This document shows, piece by piece, positions 15,600-23,894 of a DNA stretch of 40,232 nucleotides. The position numbers were made by a program, and so were the translations under genes. The DNA lies in the NCBI RefSeq assembly GCF_015487065.1, contig NZ_WFQN01000108.1, forward strand, positions 1 through 40,232, read 5' to 3'. Position 1 is the first letter of the stretch, and the number at the start of each line of letters is the position of its first letter. The stretch is from Nitratifractor sp. Its GTDB lineage: Bacteria; Campylobacterota; Campylobacteria; Campylobacterales; Sulfurovaceae. The notes under the pieces were generated by a model. That model saw nothing but the letters and a program-made list of their open reading frames with translations, was not told the DNA's origin and did not search any database.

Positions 15600-17072
15600 A
15601 TGAAAAAACATTGCAAAATTCTGGCGACGGTAGGGCCGGCCTGCCAGTCGGTGGAGCGATTGACGGAGATGATCCGGGCAGGAGCCAATCTCTTCCGGCT
15701 CAATTTCAGTCACGGCGATCACGCCTACCATCGGCAGAGCCTGGAAGCGATCCGGGAAGCCTCCCGCCGGACCGGTCTGCATGTGGGGATTTTGCAGGAT
15801 ATCAGCGGTCCCAAGGTGCGCATCGGCAAGCTGGAGAAGGATCTTTTCCTGGAGGTGGGAGATCGGATCGAGTTTGTCCGGGATGAGGTGGTGGGGCATT
15901 TCGACCGGCCCCATCACCTGGTGGTGAGCCTCAACCACCCGGAGCTTCTGGACAAGCTCAAAGTGGGTGAGCTGATCTACCTCTATGACGGGATCATCTG
16001 TGCCAGAGTGGTGCGGATCGGCCGGAGCGTGGAGGCGGAGGTGATCAGCGGCGGGATGCTCTCGTCACGCAAGGGAGTCAACTTTCCCAACACCCGGCTC
16101 GACCTGGATGTGCTGACCGAGAAGGACAAAGAAGATATCGCCTGGGGGGTCGAGCACGGTGTCGATTTTATGGCGATCTCCTTTGTCCAGAAAGCGTCGG
16201 ATATCACTCGGGTCCGGGAGTTGGTGGGCTCCCTGGAGGGGCAGCAGGATCTCATCGCCAAGATCGAGAAGTTCGACGCGGTGGAGAACATCGACGCGAT
16301 TCTGGCCGTGAGTGACGGGCTAATGGTGGCCCGGGGAGACCTGGGGATCGAGATCCCCTACTATCGGGTCCCGGAGGTGCAGAAGCTGTTGATCCGCAAA
16401 GCCAACGAAGCCTCCAAACCGGTAATCACCGCGACCCAGATGCTCCTGAGCATGACCCATGCGGAGCGGGCGACCCGGGCGGAGATCAGCGATGTAGCCA
16501 ATGCAGTCCTGGACGGCTCCGACTGTCTGATGCTCTCGGAGGAGAGCGCCATCGGGGAGTTCCCGGTCCAGGCGGTGGAGACGATGAGCGTCACGATCCG
16601 GGAAGCGGAAGCGGTCTATCCCTATTTCAAAATTCATCAGTTTCCCTACAGCGACGAAATGGATGTGATCGACGAATCGGCGGTCAACCTGGTGGAGAAT
16701 ATCGACGCGGCGGCGATTCTGGCCATCACCAGCTCCGGACAGTCGGCGCGGAAGCTCTCACGCTATCGTCCGAAGCAGCCGATCTATGCCGTGACCCATA
16801 CGGAGGAAGTCGCCCGTAAGCTGACGATGGTCTGGGGGGTCGTTCCGGCTTTCCGTTCGGCGGCGGAGAGTGCGCGGCAGATGATGATCGACGTGATTCG
16901 CCGGGGATTGGAAAAAAAGGTCCTGAAGCCCGAGCACAACTATGTGGTGACGGCGGGAGACCCTCCGGGAGTCCCCGGGACCACCAACATTATTCGGATA
17001 CTGCGCCGCCGGGAGCTGGAGCATTTCGCCAAATTGGCCCGGGAAAACCGGATCCCGAAAGATTGGGAGTAA
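15600..17072 (+). CDS. pyk: Pyruvate kinase
   Basis: 490 aa, normal length. It transfers phosphate from phosphoenolpyruvate to ADP. It opens with CKILATVGPA, then FRLNFSHGDH (K+ and Mg2+ site), DISGPKVRIGKL, the catalytic loop DFMAISFVQKASD, IAKIEKFDAVENIDAI with the catalytic Lys, MVARGDLGIEIP, and KPVITATQMLLSM ... TRAEISDVANAVLDGSDCLMLSEE. The C-terminal allosteric domain is present (AAILAITSSGQSARKLSRYRP). The start follows AAAGGAGAGGGG. It converges with the Ppx/GppA gene, only 5 nt between stops. Confidence 0.97.
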   Translation: MKKHCKILATVGPACQSVERLTEMIRAGANLFRLNFSHGDHAYHRQSLEAIREASRRTGLHVGILQDISGPKVRIGKLEKDLFLEVGDRIEFVRDEVVGHFDRPHHLVVSLNHPELLDKLKVGELIYLYDGIICARVVRIGRSVEAEVISGGMLSSRKGVNFPNTRLDLDVLTEKDKEDIAWGVEHGVDFMAISFVQKASDITRVRELVGSLEGQQDLIAKIEKFDAVENIDAILAVSDGLMVARGDLGIEIPYYRVPEVQKLLIRKANEASKPVITATQMLLSMTHAERATRAEISDVANAVLDGSDCLMLSEESAIGEFPVQAVETMSVTIREAEAVYPYFKIHQFPYSDEMDVIDESAVNLVENIDAAAILAITSSGQSARKLSRYRPKQPIYAVTHTEEVARKLTMVWGVVPAFRSAAESARQMMIDVIRRGLEKKVLKPEHNYVVTAGDPPGVPGTTNIIRILRRRELEHFAKLARENRIPKDWE

Positions 17073-17077
17073 CGCTT

Positions 17078-18598
17078 TTACCCCTGCCGTCCTATCACTT
17101 CGTCAATCTCGCCGCTGCAGGCACTCTCCCAGCCGTCGAGGAGTTCGACGGTGATCCCTTTGGGGGTCTGGAGACCGGCGATGGCTTCATGGGCCAGATA
17201 GAGGGGACGGTCGCTGTGGATTTGCAGGGTGTCGCCCTTCCAGGAGAAGTCGATGGCGGCTTTGGAAGAGTTTTCGTGGAGGATCAGCGTGAGGGTGTAG
17301 GCGAAACTGAGCCACTTGATCACCTCTTTGGAAGGCAAGAGCGGCTTGTAGCGCCGGTAGAGCGGCTTGTAATAGAGTGAATCCCCTTTGGAGCGCATCA
17401 GCAGGGCGATGGTGAGCATCTGAGAGTGGGTGAAGCCGAAGTTGAGCTCCTGCATGGCGATATAGAAGGCGTGCTGGTGTTCTTTGTAGATGGTGAGCAT
17501 CTTGCCGATATTGGAGAGACTCAGGGCGTCGGAGAGCAGCTGCAGATGCTCCGGTCGGCTTCTGTAACGGTCGGCGACGGTTTCAAAGAGCCGCCGTCCG
17601 ATGCGCTGTTTGTTCCCCTCGGGGAGCTTGAGGAGATCGAAGCGGTCCTTGATGCTGCGGAGGCTGGGGTTGATCCCCGGGGGAAAGCGCAGGCTGTCCC
17701 GACGCAGTAGATCATGGAGGAAGACCCCCTCCCGCACCCCGACGCCGCTGGTGAGAACTTCATCGGCCTCCAGACGGCGCAGGACCTCTAGGAAGATGAG
17801 CGCCCCCTCCCGGATCGTGTCGAAACGGTTCTTTTTGATGGAGAGCTCTCCCAGATGTTCCATCGGGGCTTCGACGATCGTTTTGAGATAGGCTTTGTGC
17901 TCTTTGAGCCGGTAGCCGAAGGCGTGGATCTTGTCGAAAGGGTAGTCGCTTTCGATCATGATGCCCCGGGCCAGGGCCCGGGCGGTTCCGCCGATGCCGA
18001 TGGCCAGGGAACTGCGGAAATTATCGGGGAGGATTTCGAGACGTTGGCGGATAGAGGCTTTGGCCTCTTTGAGGCCGCGTCCCGTATCGGTAAAGAGCTC
18101 TTTGATCCGGACGGTTCCCAGATCCAGGGAGACCGCTTCGACGATGCGACCGTTTCGGATCAGCGCCATATCGGTGGAGCCGCCGCCGATATCGACGGTG
18201 ATGCCCTCCTCGATCGGCAGCAGGTTCAACGCGGCGATCGCCCCGTAGCGGGCCTCCTTGAGTCCGTCGATGACCCGGATCTGCAGACCGAGGCGCTGAC
18301 GGACGACCCGGAGAAAGGCCTCCCGGTTGGGGGCGTCTCGTAGGGCGGAGGTGGCGACACAGTGGATTTTGTGGACTTTGTATTCTTTGAGGGTGTGGGT
18401 AAAAGAGTGCAGAGCTCCGAAGGCCCGGCGGATGCCGACCGGCTGGAGATAGCCCCCCGCCTCATAGGCCCCTTCTCCGATACGGACGCGGCTCTTTTGC
18501 TGGGCGATGAGGTGAAAGCCGTAGCGGCTGGTGCGTTGGAAGATCACCAACCGGGCGGAGTTGGAACCGATGTCGATGACGGCGATACGTTTGGGCAT
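17078..18598 (-). CDS. Ppx/GppA-family exopolyphosphatase / guanosine pentaphosphatase
   Basis: 506 aa from ATG 18598 (MPKRIAVIDIGSNSARLVIF); the track start at 18736 runs into the ferredoxin gene. The ASKHA fold is clear: phosphate-1 motif IDIGSNSARL, CVATSALRDAPN, VIDGLKEARYGAIAAL, phosphate-2 motif TVDIGGGSTDMALI, and IGIGGTARALARG. The rest (from about 330) is a helical C-terminal domain of HD-like type. It may hydrolyse polyphosphate or pppGpp; sequence does not decide. With a DksA-like protein nearby a stringent-response link is possible but only inference. 7 nt downstream of the ferredoxin gene, thus an operon. Confidence 0.92.
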   Translation of the reverse strand: MPKRIAVIDIGSNSARLVIFQRTSRYGFHLIAQQKSRVRIGEGAYEAGGYLQPVGIRRAFGALHSFTHTLKEYKVHKIHCVATSALRDAPNREAFLRVVRQRLGLQIRVIDGLKEARYGAIAALNLLPIEEGITVDIGGGSTDMALIRNGRIVEAVSLDLGTVRIKELFTDTGRGLKEAKASIRQRLEILPDNFRSSLAIGIGGTARALARGIMIESDYPFDKIHAFGYRLKEHKAYLKTIVEAPMEHLGELSIKKNRFDTIREGALIFLEVLRRLEADEVLTSGVGVREGVFLHDLLRRDSLRFPPGINPSLRSIKDRFDLLKLPEGNKQRIGRRLFETVADRYRSRPEHLQLLSDALSLSNIGKMLTIYKEHQHAFYIAMQELNFGFTHSQMLTIALLMRSKGDSLYYKPLYRRYKPLLPSKEVIKWLSFAYTLTLILHENSSKAAIDFSWKGDTLQIHSDRPLYLAHEAIAGLQTPKGITVELLDGWESACSGEIDEVIGRQG

Positions 18599-18605
18599 CG
18601 GAAGC

Positions 18606-18857
18606 CTACTGCTCCTCCTGGAGTTGTTCGAATTTGAATTTGAGCTCTTCGACACTCTCGACGTTGTCGGGATCCGGGATAATGCAGTCAACGGGGCAGA
18701 CGGCGATACACTGAGGTTCGTCGAAGAAACCGACACACTCGGTGCAGCGGTCGGGATCGATGATGTAGATGGGATCGTTCTCTTCGATCGCTTCGTTGGG
18801 GCACTCTTCGCGACAAGCGTCGCAGGCGATGCAATCTTCAGTAATCAGTAGCGCCAT
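18606..18857 (-). CDS. 2[4Fe-4S] ferredoxin, YfhL/Allochromatium type
   Basis: 83 aa. Two cluster motifs: CIACDACREECP and CTECVGFFDEPQCIAVCP; the longer spacing in the second (C-x2-C-x8-C-x3-C) is the mark of the Allochromatium/YfhL class of low-potential ferredoxins. A Glu-rich C-terminal helix follows (VEELKFKFEQLQEEQ), as in that class. Soluble electron carrier; in Campylobacterota it could serve 2-oxoacid:ferredoxin oxidoreductases and possibly NirA, but the partner is not shown by context. The start follows GAGGATGAACC. Confidence 0.93.
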   Translation of the reverse strand: MALLITEDCIACDACREECPNEAIEENDPIYIIDPDRCTECVGFFDEPQCIAVCPVDCIIPDPDNVESVEELKFKFEQLQEEQ

Positions 18858-18931
18858 GGTTCATCCTCGTAGCTGGATTTGATTCCCGAGTTATAGCCAA
18901 TGGAACCTTAAGCGAAAGAGGCAAAAACCGA

Positions 18932-20233
18932 TCAGACGGAATTTTTTTCGAGAGGAAGAATGAAAGTGGCCACCGCTCCTCGTCCGTCCCGGCGGTTGCG
19001 CAGCGTCACTTCGGCTCCCAGGGCATCGGCGGCGCTTTTGACCAGAAAGAGCCCCAGCCCGGCGCCGGGGGAGTCGGCGGAACGTTTGAAGGGGGCAAAG
19101 AGATCCACTCCCTCTTCGATCCCCGGTCCTTCATCCCGGATTTTAACTACCAGGTTGTCCCCTTTGCGATAGGAGAAAAGGCGGACCGTTCCCCCCTCGG
19201 GAGTGAAGCGCAGGGCGTTTTGAATCAGGTTCTGCAGAATCTGGGTCAGCAGCAGGGGTTGAATGCGCGCCGGGAGCTGTTCGGGGGTCAGTCGGGATCG
19301 CAGCCGTTTGCCCGAAGCTTCGGCCAGGAGAGAGAACTCTGCCGCCTTTTTCCGGAGGAGTTCGATGAGGTCCAGCTCTACCGGAGGCTCGAACTGGGCC
19401 CCCTCGGCCCGACCGAATTCCAGGATGGAGCCGACGATCCGGTTCATGTCGTCTACCGTGGCGATATTTTCCCGGATCACCCGCTCCAGTTCTTCGGGGG
19501 TCTTCGTCTTTTTGATTAGCGCCACCTGGCCCCGGGTTTTGATGACCGCCAAGGGGGTTTTCAGCTCGTGGGCGGTTCCGACAAAGAGCTCTTTTTTGTA
19601 GAGGAGAAAACTTTTGATTCTTGCCACAAGCTGATTGATGGATCGTCCCAAAGGACGGAATTCCAGAGGAATCTTTTCCAGGTCGAGCGGCTCGAGAATG
19701 TTTTCATTCATCCGCTCCAGCTTTTGGGAGAAGAAGCGGATCGGGGAGAGCAGCATTTTGGAGAGGAAAAAGGCGTAGAGGATGATGAGGCCCATGGCCA
19801 GAATATTGAGCAGGACAATCGAGCGAAAAACCTGGTGTTCCATTCGTTTTTGTTGGGTGATATCGGCCGTGAGGATCAGATAGCGCTGTTGTTGGAAGTT
19901 GTAAGGGAAATAGGCCTGGAGATAGGTATGACCGTGACGGACAATCTGCTGGAAGTGCCTGGGGCGATAGGCGGCTTCCGGGGCCCGGGCAATCCGGGCG
20001 TTGATCTTGAGCGTTCTACGCAGCAGGGTCCGTTGTTTTTTGAGGGCCTCTTCCAGGTTGTCATATTTGGCGAAGAGGTAGTTGGCCTGTTTGATCATGG
20101 CAGATCGGAGGCTCGTCTCCACATTGATATTGATATAGGTATAGAGAATGACGGAAAAAAAGCTCAACAGCACCGCCATGGAGGCGGTGAGCTTGAGGAG
20201 AAAGTTGAGTCTTAGGCTTTTTGAGGAAAGCAA
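18932..20233 (-). CDS. Two-component sensor histidine kinase
   Basis: 433 aa as given, starting at TTG 20233 and overlapping the regulator gene by 22 nt. Segments: membrane helix 11-33, a periplasmic part to about 135, second helix (IVLLNILAMGLIILYAFFL), a linker, the H-box GTAHELKTPLAVI with phospho-acceptor His222, N-box QNLIQNALRFTPEG, G1 DEGPGI and G2 GAGLGLFLV. All catalytic boxes are intact. No HAMP signature is obvious. The start is weak (no ribosome site; Met19 would cut into the first helix), so coupling to the upstream gene is likely. The signal is unknown. Confidence 0.93.
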   Translation of the reverse strand: MLSSKSLRLNFLLKLTASMAVLLSFFSVILYTYININVETSLRSAMIKQANYLFAKYDNLEEALKKQRTLLRRTLKINARIARAPEAAYRPRHFQQIVRHGHTYLQAYFPYNFQQQRYLILTADITQQKRMEHQVFRSIVLLNILAMGLIILYAFFLSKMLLSPIRFFSQKLERMNENILEPLDLEKIPLEFRPLGRSINQLVARIKSFLLYKKELFVGTAHELKTPLAVIKTRGQVALIKKTKTPEELERVIRENIATVDDMNRIVGSILEFGRAEGAQFEPPVELDLIELLRKKAAEFSLLAEASGKRLRSRLTPEQLPARIQPLLLTQILQNLIQNALRFTPEGGTVRLFSYRKGDNLVVKIRDEGPGIEEGVDLFAPFKRSADSPGAGLGLFLVKSAADALGAEVTLRNRRDGRGAVATFILPLEKNSV

Positions 20234-20883
20234 AAGCGGTAACCCCGCCGGCGTACGGTTTCGATGGTGACGATGCCCAGAGGTTTATCCATTTTCTGGC
20301 GGATCTGGTTGATGGCGACTTCGATCACGTTGGGGGTGACCAGCTCGGGCTCCTCCCAGATGGCATCGAGAAGCTGCTCTTTGGAGACGATCTGATCTTT
20401 GTGCATCGCCAGGTGGGTGAGGACTTCGAAAGGCTTACCTTTGAGTTCGATAGTCTCGCCCTTGTAGATGATCTTCTCTTCTTCGGGATTGATGACCAGC
20501 TCCTCGATCTCGATGATGTTGCTGCCGCCGAAGCGGAGCTTGGCTTCGATACGCATCAGGAGGATGTCAAAGTCGAAAGGCTTTTTGATGTAGTCGTCGG
20601 CTCCGGCCCTCAGCGCCTCGATCTCGCTCTCTTTGTCGTCCCGGGCGGAGAGGACGATGACGGCGGTCTTGGGGCGCTTCTCCTTGATCTCGGGAATCAG
20701 ATCGACCCCGTTGCCGTCGGGGAGCATCCAGTCCAGCAGGATCAGATCATAGTTGCGGATATCCAGGTAGTAGCGGCCGTCGGCCAGACTCTCGGCGATA
20801 TCGTTCTGGTAGCCGTACTCTTTGAGCCCTTCACCCAGGGTTTTGCTCAGAGTCACCTCGTCTTCGATGATAAGAATACGCAT
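20212..20883 (-). CDS. OmpR-family response regulator
   Basis: 223 aa. Receiver domain with acidic pocket EDE (8-10), phospho-acceptor Asp51 in LILLDWMLPDGNG, and the Lys switch in DDYIKKPFD. The C-terminal winged helix (ITYKGETIELKGKPFEVLTHLAMHKDQIVSKEQLLDAIW ... VEVAINQIRQKMDKP ... TVRRRGYRF) is OmpR/PhoB type. A cytoplasmic DNA-binding regulator that pairs with the histidine kinase downstream. The start follows GAAGGCTTAACG. Regulon unknown. Confidence 0.95.
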   Translation of the reverse strand: MRILIIEDEVTLSKTLGEGLKEYGYQNDIAESLADGRYYLDIRNYDLILLDWMLPDGNGVDLIPEIKEKRPKTAVIVLSARDDKESEIEALRAGADDYIKKPFDFDILLMRIEAKLRFGGSNIIEIEELVINPEEEKIIYKGETIELKGKPFEVLTHLAMHKDQIVSKEQLLDAIWEEPELVTPNVIEVAINQIRQKMDKPLGIVTIETVRRRGYRFCFPQKA

Positions 20884-20916
20884 CGTTAAGCCTTCATTCA
20901 GTTTAAGATTTTTTTA

Positions 20917-20922
20917 ATTATA
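20917..20922 (-). promoter_or_regulatory. -10 box of the two-component operon
   Basis: The reverse strand reads TATAAT 34 nt upstream of the regulator start, in an A/T-rich stretch without a clear -35. Confidence 0.5.
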
Positions 20923-20958
20923 GCACAAATATAGCAGAAAAAATTCCTCTCCTCCCCT

Positions 20959-20978
20959 GAAAAAAGCCGATTTTTCAA
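20959..20978 (-). terminator. Terminator-like hairpin after folB
   Basis: On the reverse strand TGAAAAA-tcggct-TTTTTCA follows the folB stop by a few bases. The A/T stem followed by its own T-run is terminator-like but low in GC. Confidence 0.4.
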
Positions 20979-20984
20979 ATATTT

Positions 20985-21311
20985 TCAACGCTTCCATCGT
21001 TCACTGACGGCAACGGTGCACTCCTGGAGGATATCAGGTTTGCTCAGACGGATAAAAAGAGAGGAGATTTCGGGATGTTCGGTGATGATCTGCCGCTTCA
21101 GAAACGCCAGGCCCTCTTCGAGCAGGCCGAATTGCTCTCGGACCAGTGTCCGGCGGATCTCCTGCACAACAGCGGCATAGTCGAGGTAGTGTTCTCCGTC
21201 GTAGCGATATTCCGCTTCCAGATCGACAAGGATCTTCTGGGGGGTTTGACGCTCTGTCGGAAGGATCCCGATGACGGCGTCGATCTCGAGGGAGTGGATT
21301 TCGATTTTCAT
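20985..21311 (-). CDS. folB: Dihydroneopterin aldolase
   Basis: 108 aa from ATG 21311 (MKIEIHSLEIDAVIGILPTERQTPQ). The long track ORF 20985-21686 is an artefact running through plsY in another frame. FolB converts dihydroneopterin to hydroxymethyl-dihydropterin in folate synthesis. Family marks: IGILPTERQTPQKILVDLE and LDYAAVVQEIRRTL, with the conserved Glu and Tyr. The start overlaps the plsY stop by four bases (ATGA). The plsY-folB pair is also found in other Campylobacterota. Confidence 0.88.
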   Translation of the reverse strand: MKIEIHSLEIDAVIGILPTERQTPQKILVDLEAEYRYDGEHYLDYAAVVQEIRRTLVREQFGLLEEGLAFLKRQIITEHPEISSLFIRLSKPDILQECTVAVSERWKR

Positions 21312-21940
21312 GCGACGGGGGCTTCCTCTTTTTTGAAGAGGCGGACGAGATTGGGGATATGTTTGTAGAAGACGGTGATGGCAATGATCCAGACCGGGGC
21401 GTGGGTGCCGATGCCGGGAACCCCCTGGGGATAGAGGACATAGCTGGCGATCAACAGCGTGGCCAAGGCGATCAGGGAGGAGAGGGAGGAAATTTTGATG
21501 GTTTTGGCGGCGACGGCCCAGGCAGCCAGGGCGATCAGGGTCGGAACGGGAAGGAGAAAGAGCAGGACGCCGAAGCCGGTGGCGACGCCTTTGCCCCCTT
21601 CGAAGCCCAGGAAAATGCTGAAACAGTGCCCCCAGACCGCCAGGACGGCGATGGTCCAAAGGGTGGAGGGAGGAGCCCCTAGCCATTTGGCGACCAGGAG
21701 GACCGCAACCCCTTTGACGGCGTCGAGGAAGAGCGTGGCGGCTCCCAGCTTTTTGGCCAGGGCGGGATCGCGCTCCTTGAGGACCCGCAGGACATTGGTG
21801 GCGCCGATGTTGCCGCTGCCTTCCTGCTTGATATCGACCCCGGCGAAAGACTTGGCCAGCAGATAGCCGAAGGGGATGCCGGCGATCAGGTAGGCGGCGA
21901 GGTAGAGTAGAATATTGAGATTGGTAAAGAGCTGTATCAC
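21308..21940 (-). CDS. plsY: Glycerol-3-phosphate acyltransferase PlsY
   Basis: 210 aa from GTG 21940 (VIQLFTNLNILLYLAAYLIAG), preceded by AAAGGTCTCTCT; the track start at 22015 adds 25 polar residues in the nadA promoter region and is unlikely. PlsY transfers acyl from acyl-phosphate to glycerol-3-phosphate, in the inner membrane. The three motifs are visible: GSGNIGATNVLRVL, WGHCFSIFLGFEGGKGVATGFG, and the C-terminal segment APVWIIAITVFYKHIPNLVRL. About five membrane segments. A separate enzyme from the two-component system downstream. Confidence 0.95.
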   Translation of the reverse strand: MIQLFTNLNILLYLAAYLIAGIPFGYLLAKSFAGVDIKQEGSGNIGATNVLRVLKERDPALAKKLGAATLFLDAVKGVAVLLVAKWLGAPPSTLWTIAVLAVWGHCFSIFLGFEGGKGVATGFGVLLFLLPVPTLIALAAWAVAAKTIKISSLSSLIALATLLIASYVLYPQGVPGIGTHAPVWIIAITVFYKHIPNLVRLFKKEEAPVA

Positions 21941-22027
21941 AGAGAGACCTTTCGTTCCATTATGGGTAATCTTTTTACGATAGGGTGTCGTTTTTCGGAT
22001 CGCTATTTTACCCAAAAAGGAATAGTG

Positions 22028-22033
22028 TATAAT
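22028..22033 (+). promoter_or_regulatory. -10 box of nadA
   Basis: TATAAT lies 32 nt upstream of the nadA start, in a divergent gap of 125 bp with plsY. Confidence 0.55.
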
Positions 22034-22065
22034 TCAGGAACTTTCACACAAAGGTGGTCCAAGCA

Positions 22066-23061
22066 ATGAGTATCGACTATCGCGCCGAGATCGAGCGCCT
22101 GAAACGCGAGCTTCCCGTAACGGTGGTGGCCCACTACTATCAGCGGGACGAGGTCTTCGAGATGGCCGACGTCACCGGCGACAGTCTGGAGCTGGCCCGC
22201 AAATGTCAGGCCGATGAGAACCCCTGGGTGGTCTTTTGCGGGGTGGGTTTCATGGGACAGAGCGTCAAAGTGATCGCGCCAGAAAAACGGGTACTGATGC
22301 CCAAAATCGCCTGCTGCGCCATGGCGCGGATGATCGACAGCAGCTACTACGACGAGACCGTCGAAGCGATCGAAAAGGGTGGGGTGAGCCGGGAGGAGCT
22401 TCTGCCCATTACCTACATCAACTCCGATGCTACCGTCAAGGCCAAGGTCGGCAAGATGGGCGGTCTGGTCTGTACCAGCTCCAACGCCGTCAAGATCATC
22501 GAAAAGGGTATGGAGAGCGGCAAGAAGATCCTCTTCGTCCCCGACCGCTGTCTGGGGCAGAATGTGGCCAACATGATGGGGCTCAAATCCTGTGTCGTCG
22601 GGGAAGAGGGGTGCGATCCCAAAGCGGCCGACGTGCTCTGCTTCAACGGTTTCTGCTCCGTCCATCAGCTCTTTACCGTGGACGATGTCAACTTCTACCG
22701 CCGCAAATACCCCGATATCAAGATCGCCGTCCATCCCGAGTGTGACCCGTCGGTGGTGCAGGCGGCGGATTTCGTCGGCTCCACCTCCCAGTTGATCAAG
22801 TATGTCAACGCACTCGATCCCGAGCAGAAAGTAGCCGTGGGGACCGAATACAACCTGGTCCACCGCATGCGCGAGAAAAACACCTATGTCCTCTCCTCCA
22901 CCAAGCCCGAGTGCCCCACGATGAACGAAACGACCCTGGAGGATCTCTACCGTGCCCTCAAATCCATCGAAGAGGGTACCCCTCTCAATGAGATCCACGT
23001 GGACGAGGAGACAGTCCACTATGCCCGTCTTGCCTTGGAACGTATGCTGGAGATCCGATGA
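22066..23061 (+). CDS. nadA: Quinolinate synthase
   Basis: 331 aa from ATG 22066, with AAAGGTGGTCCAAGC upstream; the GTG at 22054 lies within that ribosome site. The [4Fe-4S] enzyme condenses iminoaspartate and dihydroxyacetone phosphate to quinolinate, for NAD. Motifs: VVAHYYQRDEV, DSLELARKC, VVFCGVGFMGQSVK, VCTSSNAVKI, ILFVPDRCLGQNVA, CSVHQLF, VHPECD, and KPECPTMNETT. Its stop overlaps nadC by four bases. Confidence 0.97.
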   Translation: MSIDYRAEIERLKRELPVTVVAHYYQRDEVFEMADVTGDSLELARKCQADENPWVVFCGVGFMGQSVKVIAPEKRVLMPKIACCAMARMIDSSYYDETVEAIEKGGVSREELLPITYINSDATVKAKVGKMGGLVCTSSNAVKIIEKGMESGKKILFVPDRCLGQNVANMMGLKSCVVGEEGCDPKAADVLCFNGFCSVHQLFTVDDVNFYRRKYPDIKIAVHPECDPSVVQAADFVGSTSQLIKYVNALDPEQKVAVGTEYNLVHRMREKNTYVLSSTKPECPTMNETTLEDLYRALKSIEEGTPLNEIHVDEETVHYARLALERMLEIR

Positions 23062-23894
23062 CCGTCTCCCAACGACTGATCGAGGATTTTGTCCGCCGGG
23101 CTGTCGAGGAGGATCTAGGGCGGGGGGATCTCTTCGCCCGGATCAGCCAATCGCGCCCCCTCGGCGCCTATATCCTGGCCAAAAGCGAAGGGGTCTTTGC
23201 CGGGCGGGAGTATATCGAGGCGCTGGCGGGGATTTACCCCCTGAAGCTGGAGTGGAAGATTCGGGACGGAGAGCGCTTCACTCCCGGAGATCGACTGCTG
23301 GAGATCCGGGGGGATTCCCGGGATCTGCTCTCCCTGGAGCGGACGATTCTCGACCTGGCTCTTCATGCCAGCGGTATCGCCACGCTGACGGCCCGGTACG
23401 TCGCCGAACTGGAAGGCGCTGATTGTGTGCTCCTCGATACCCGCAAGACCCGTCCGGGACTGCGGGCCTTCGAGAAGTACGCCGTGCGCTGCGGCGGCGG
23501 GCAGAACCACCGTATGGGGCTCGACGACTGTCTGATGCTCAAGGACACCCACCTGCGGGCCATTGGGGATTTGGAATCCTTTATGAAACAGATTCGGCGT
23601 CAGATTCCCTTCACCGCCAAAATCGAGATCGAATGTGAGGATCTGGAGATGGCCCGTCAAGCGATGGCGGCGGGAGCCGATATCGTGATGTGTGACAATA
23701 TGGATAGTGCGACGATCCGGGAAGTGGTCAACCTCCGTAATGAGCGCTATCCTCATATCCTGTTGGAGGCCAGCGGCAACGTCACGCTTGAGACGATCCG
23801 CACTCTCGCCGGAACCGGCGTGGATGCTATCAGTTCCGGCAGCATCATCCATCAGGCGACCTGGCCCGACCTCTCCATGAAGGTCGAGGCGTGA
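23058..23894 (+). CDS. nadC: Nicotinate-nucleotide pyrophosphorylase (quinolinate phosphoribosyltransferase)
   Basis: 278 aa, ATGA overlap with nadA. It converts quinolinate and PRPP to nicotinate mononucleotide. Family signature DTRKTRPGLRAFEKYAVRCGGGQNHRMGLDD with the catalytic Arg, Lys and His; LMLKDTHLRA; IEIECEDLEMARQA; IVMCDNMDSATIREV; LEASGNVTLETIRTLAGTGVDAISSGSI. The DHH phosphoesterase gene overlaps its stop. Confidence 0.97.
   Translation: MTVSQRLIEDFVRRAVEEDLGRGDLFARISQSRPLGAYILAKSEGVFAGREYIEALAGIYPLKLEWKIRDGERFTPGDRLLEIRGDSRDLLSLERTILDLALHASGIATLTARYVAELEGADCVLLDTRKTRPGLRAFEKYAVRCGGGQNHRMGLDDCLMLKDTHLRAIGDLESFMKQIRRQIPFTAKIEIECEDLEMARQAMAAGADIVMCDNMDSATIREVVNLRNERYPHILLEASGNVTLETIRTLAGTGVDAISSGSIIHQATWPDLSMKVEA

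Noticed and set aside
20985-21686. 233-aa reverse ORF with an Arg/Pro-rich first half
   Set aside because: Only the part from 21311 down (FolB) is real; the first half is plsY in another frame.
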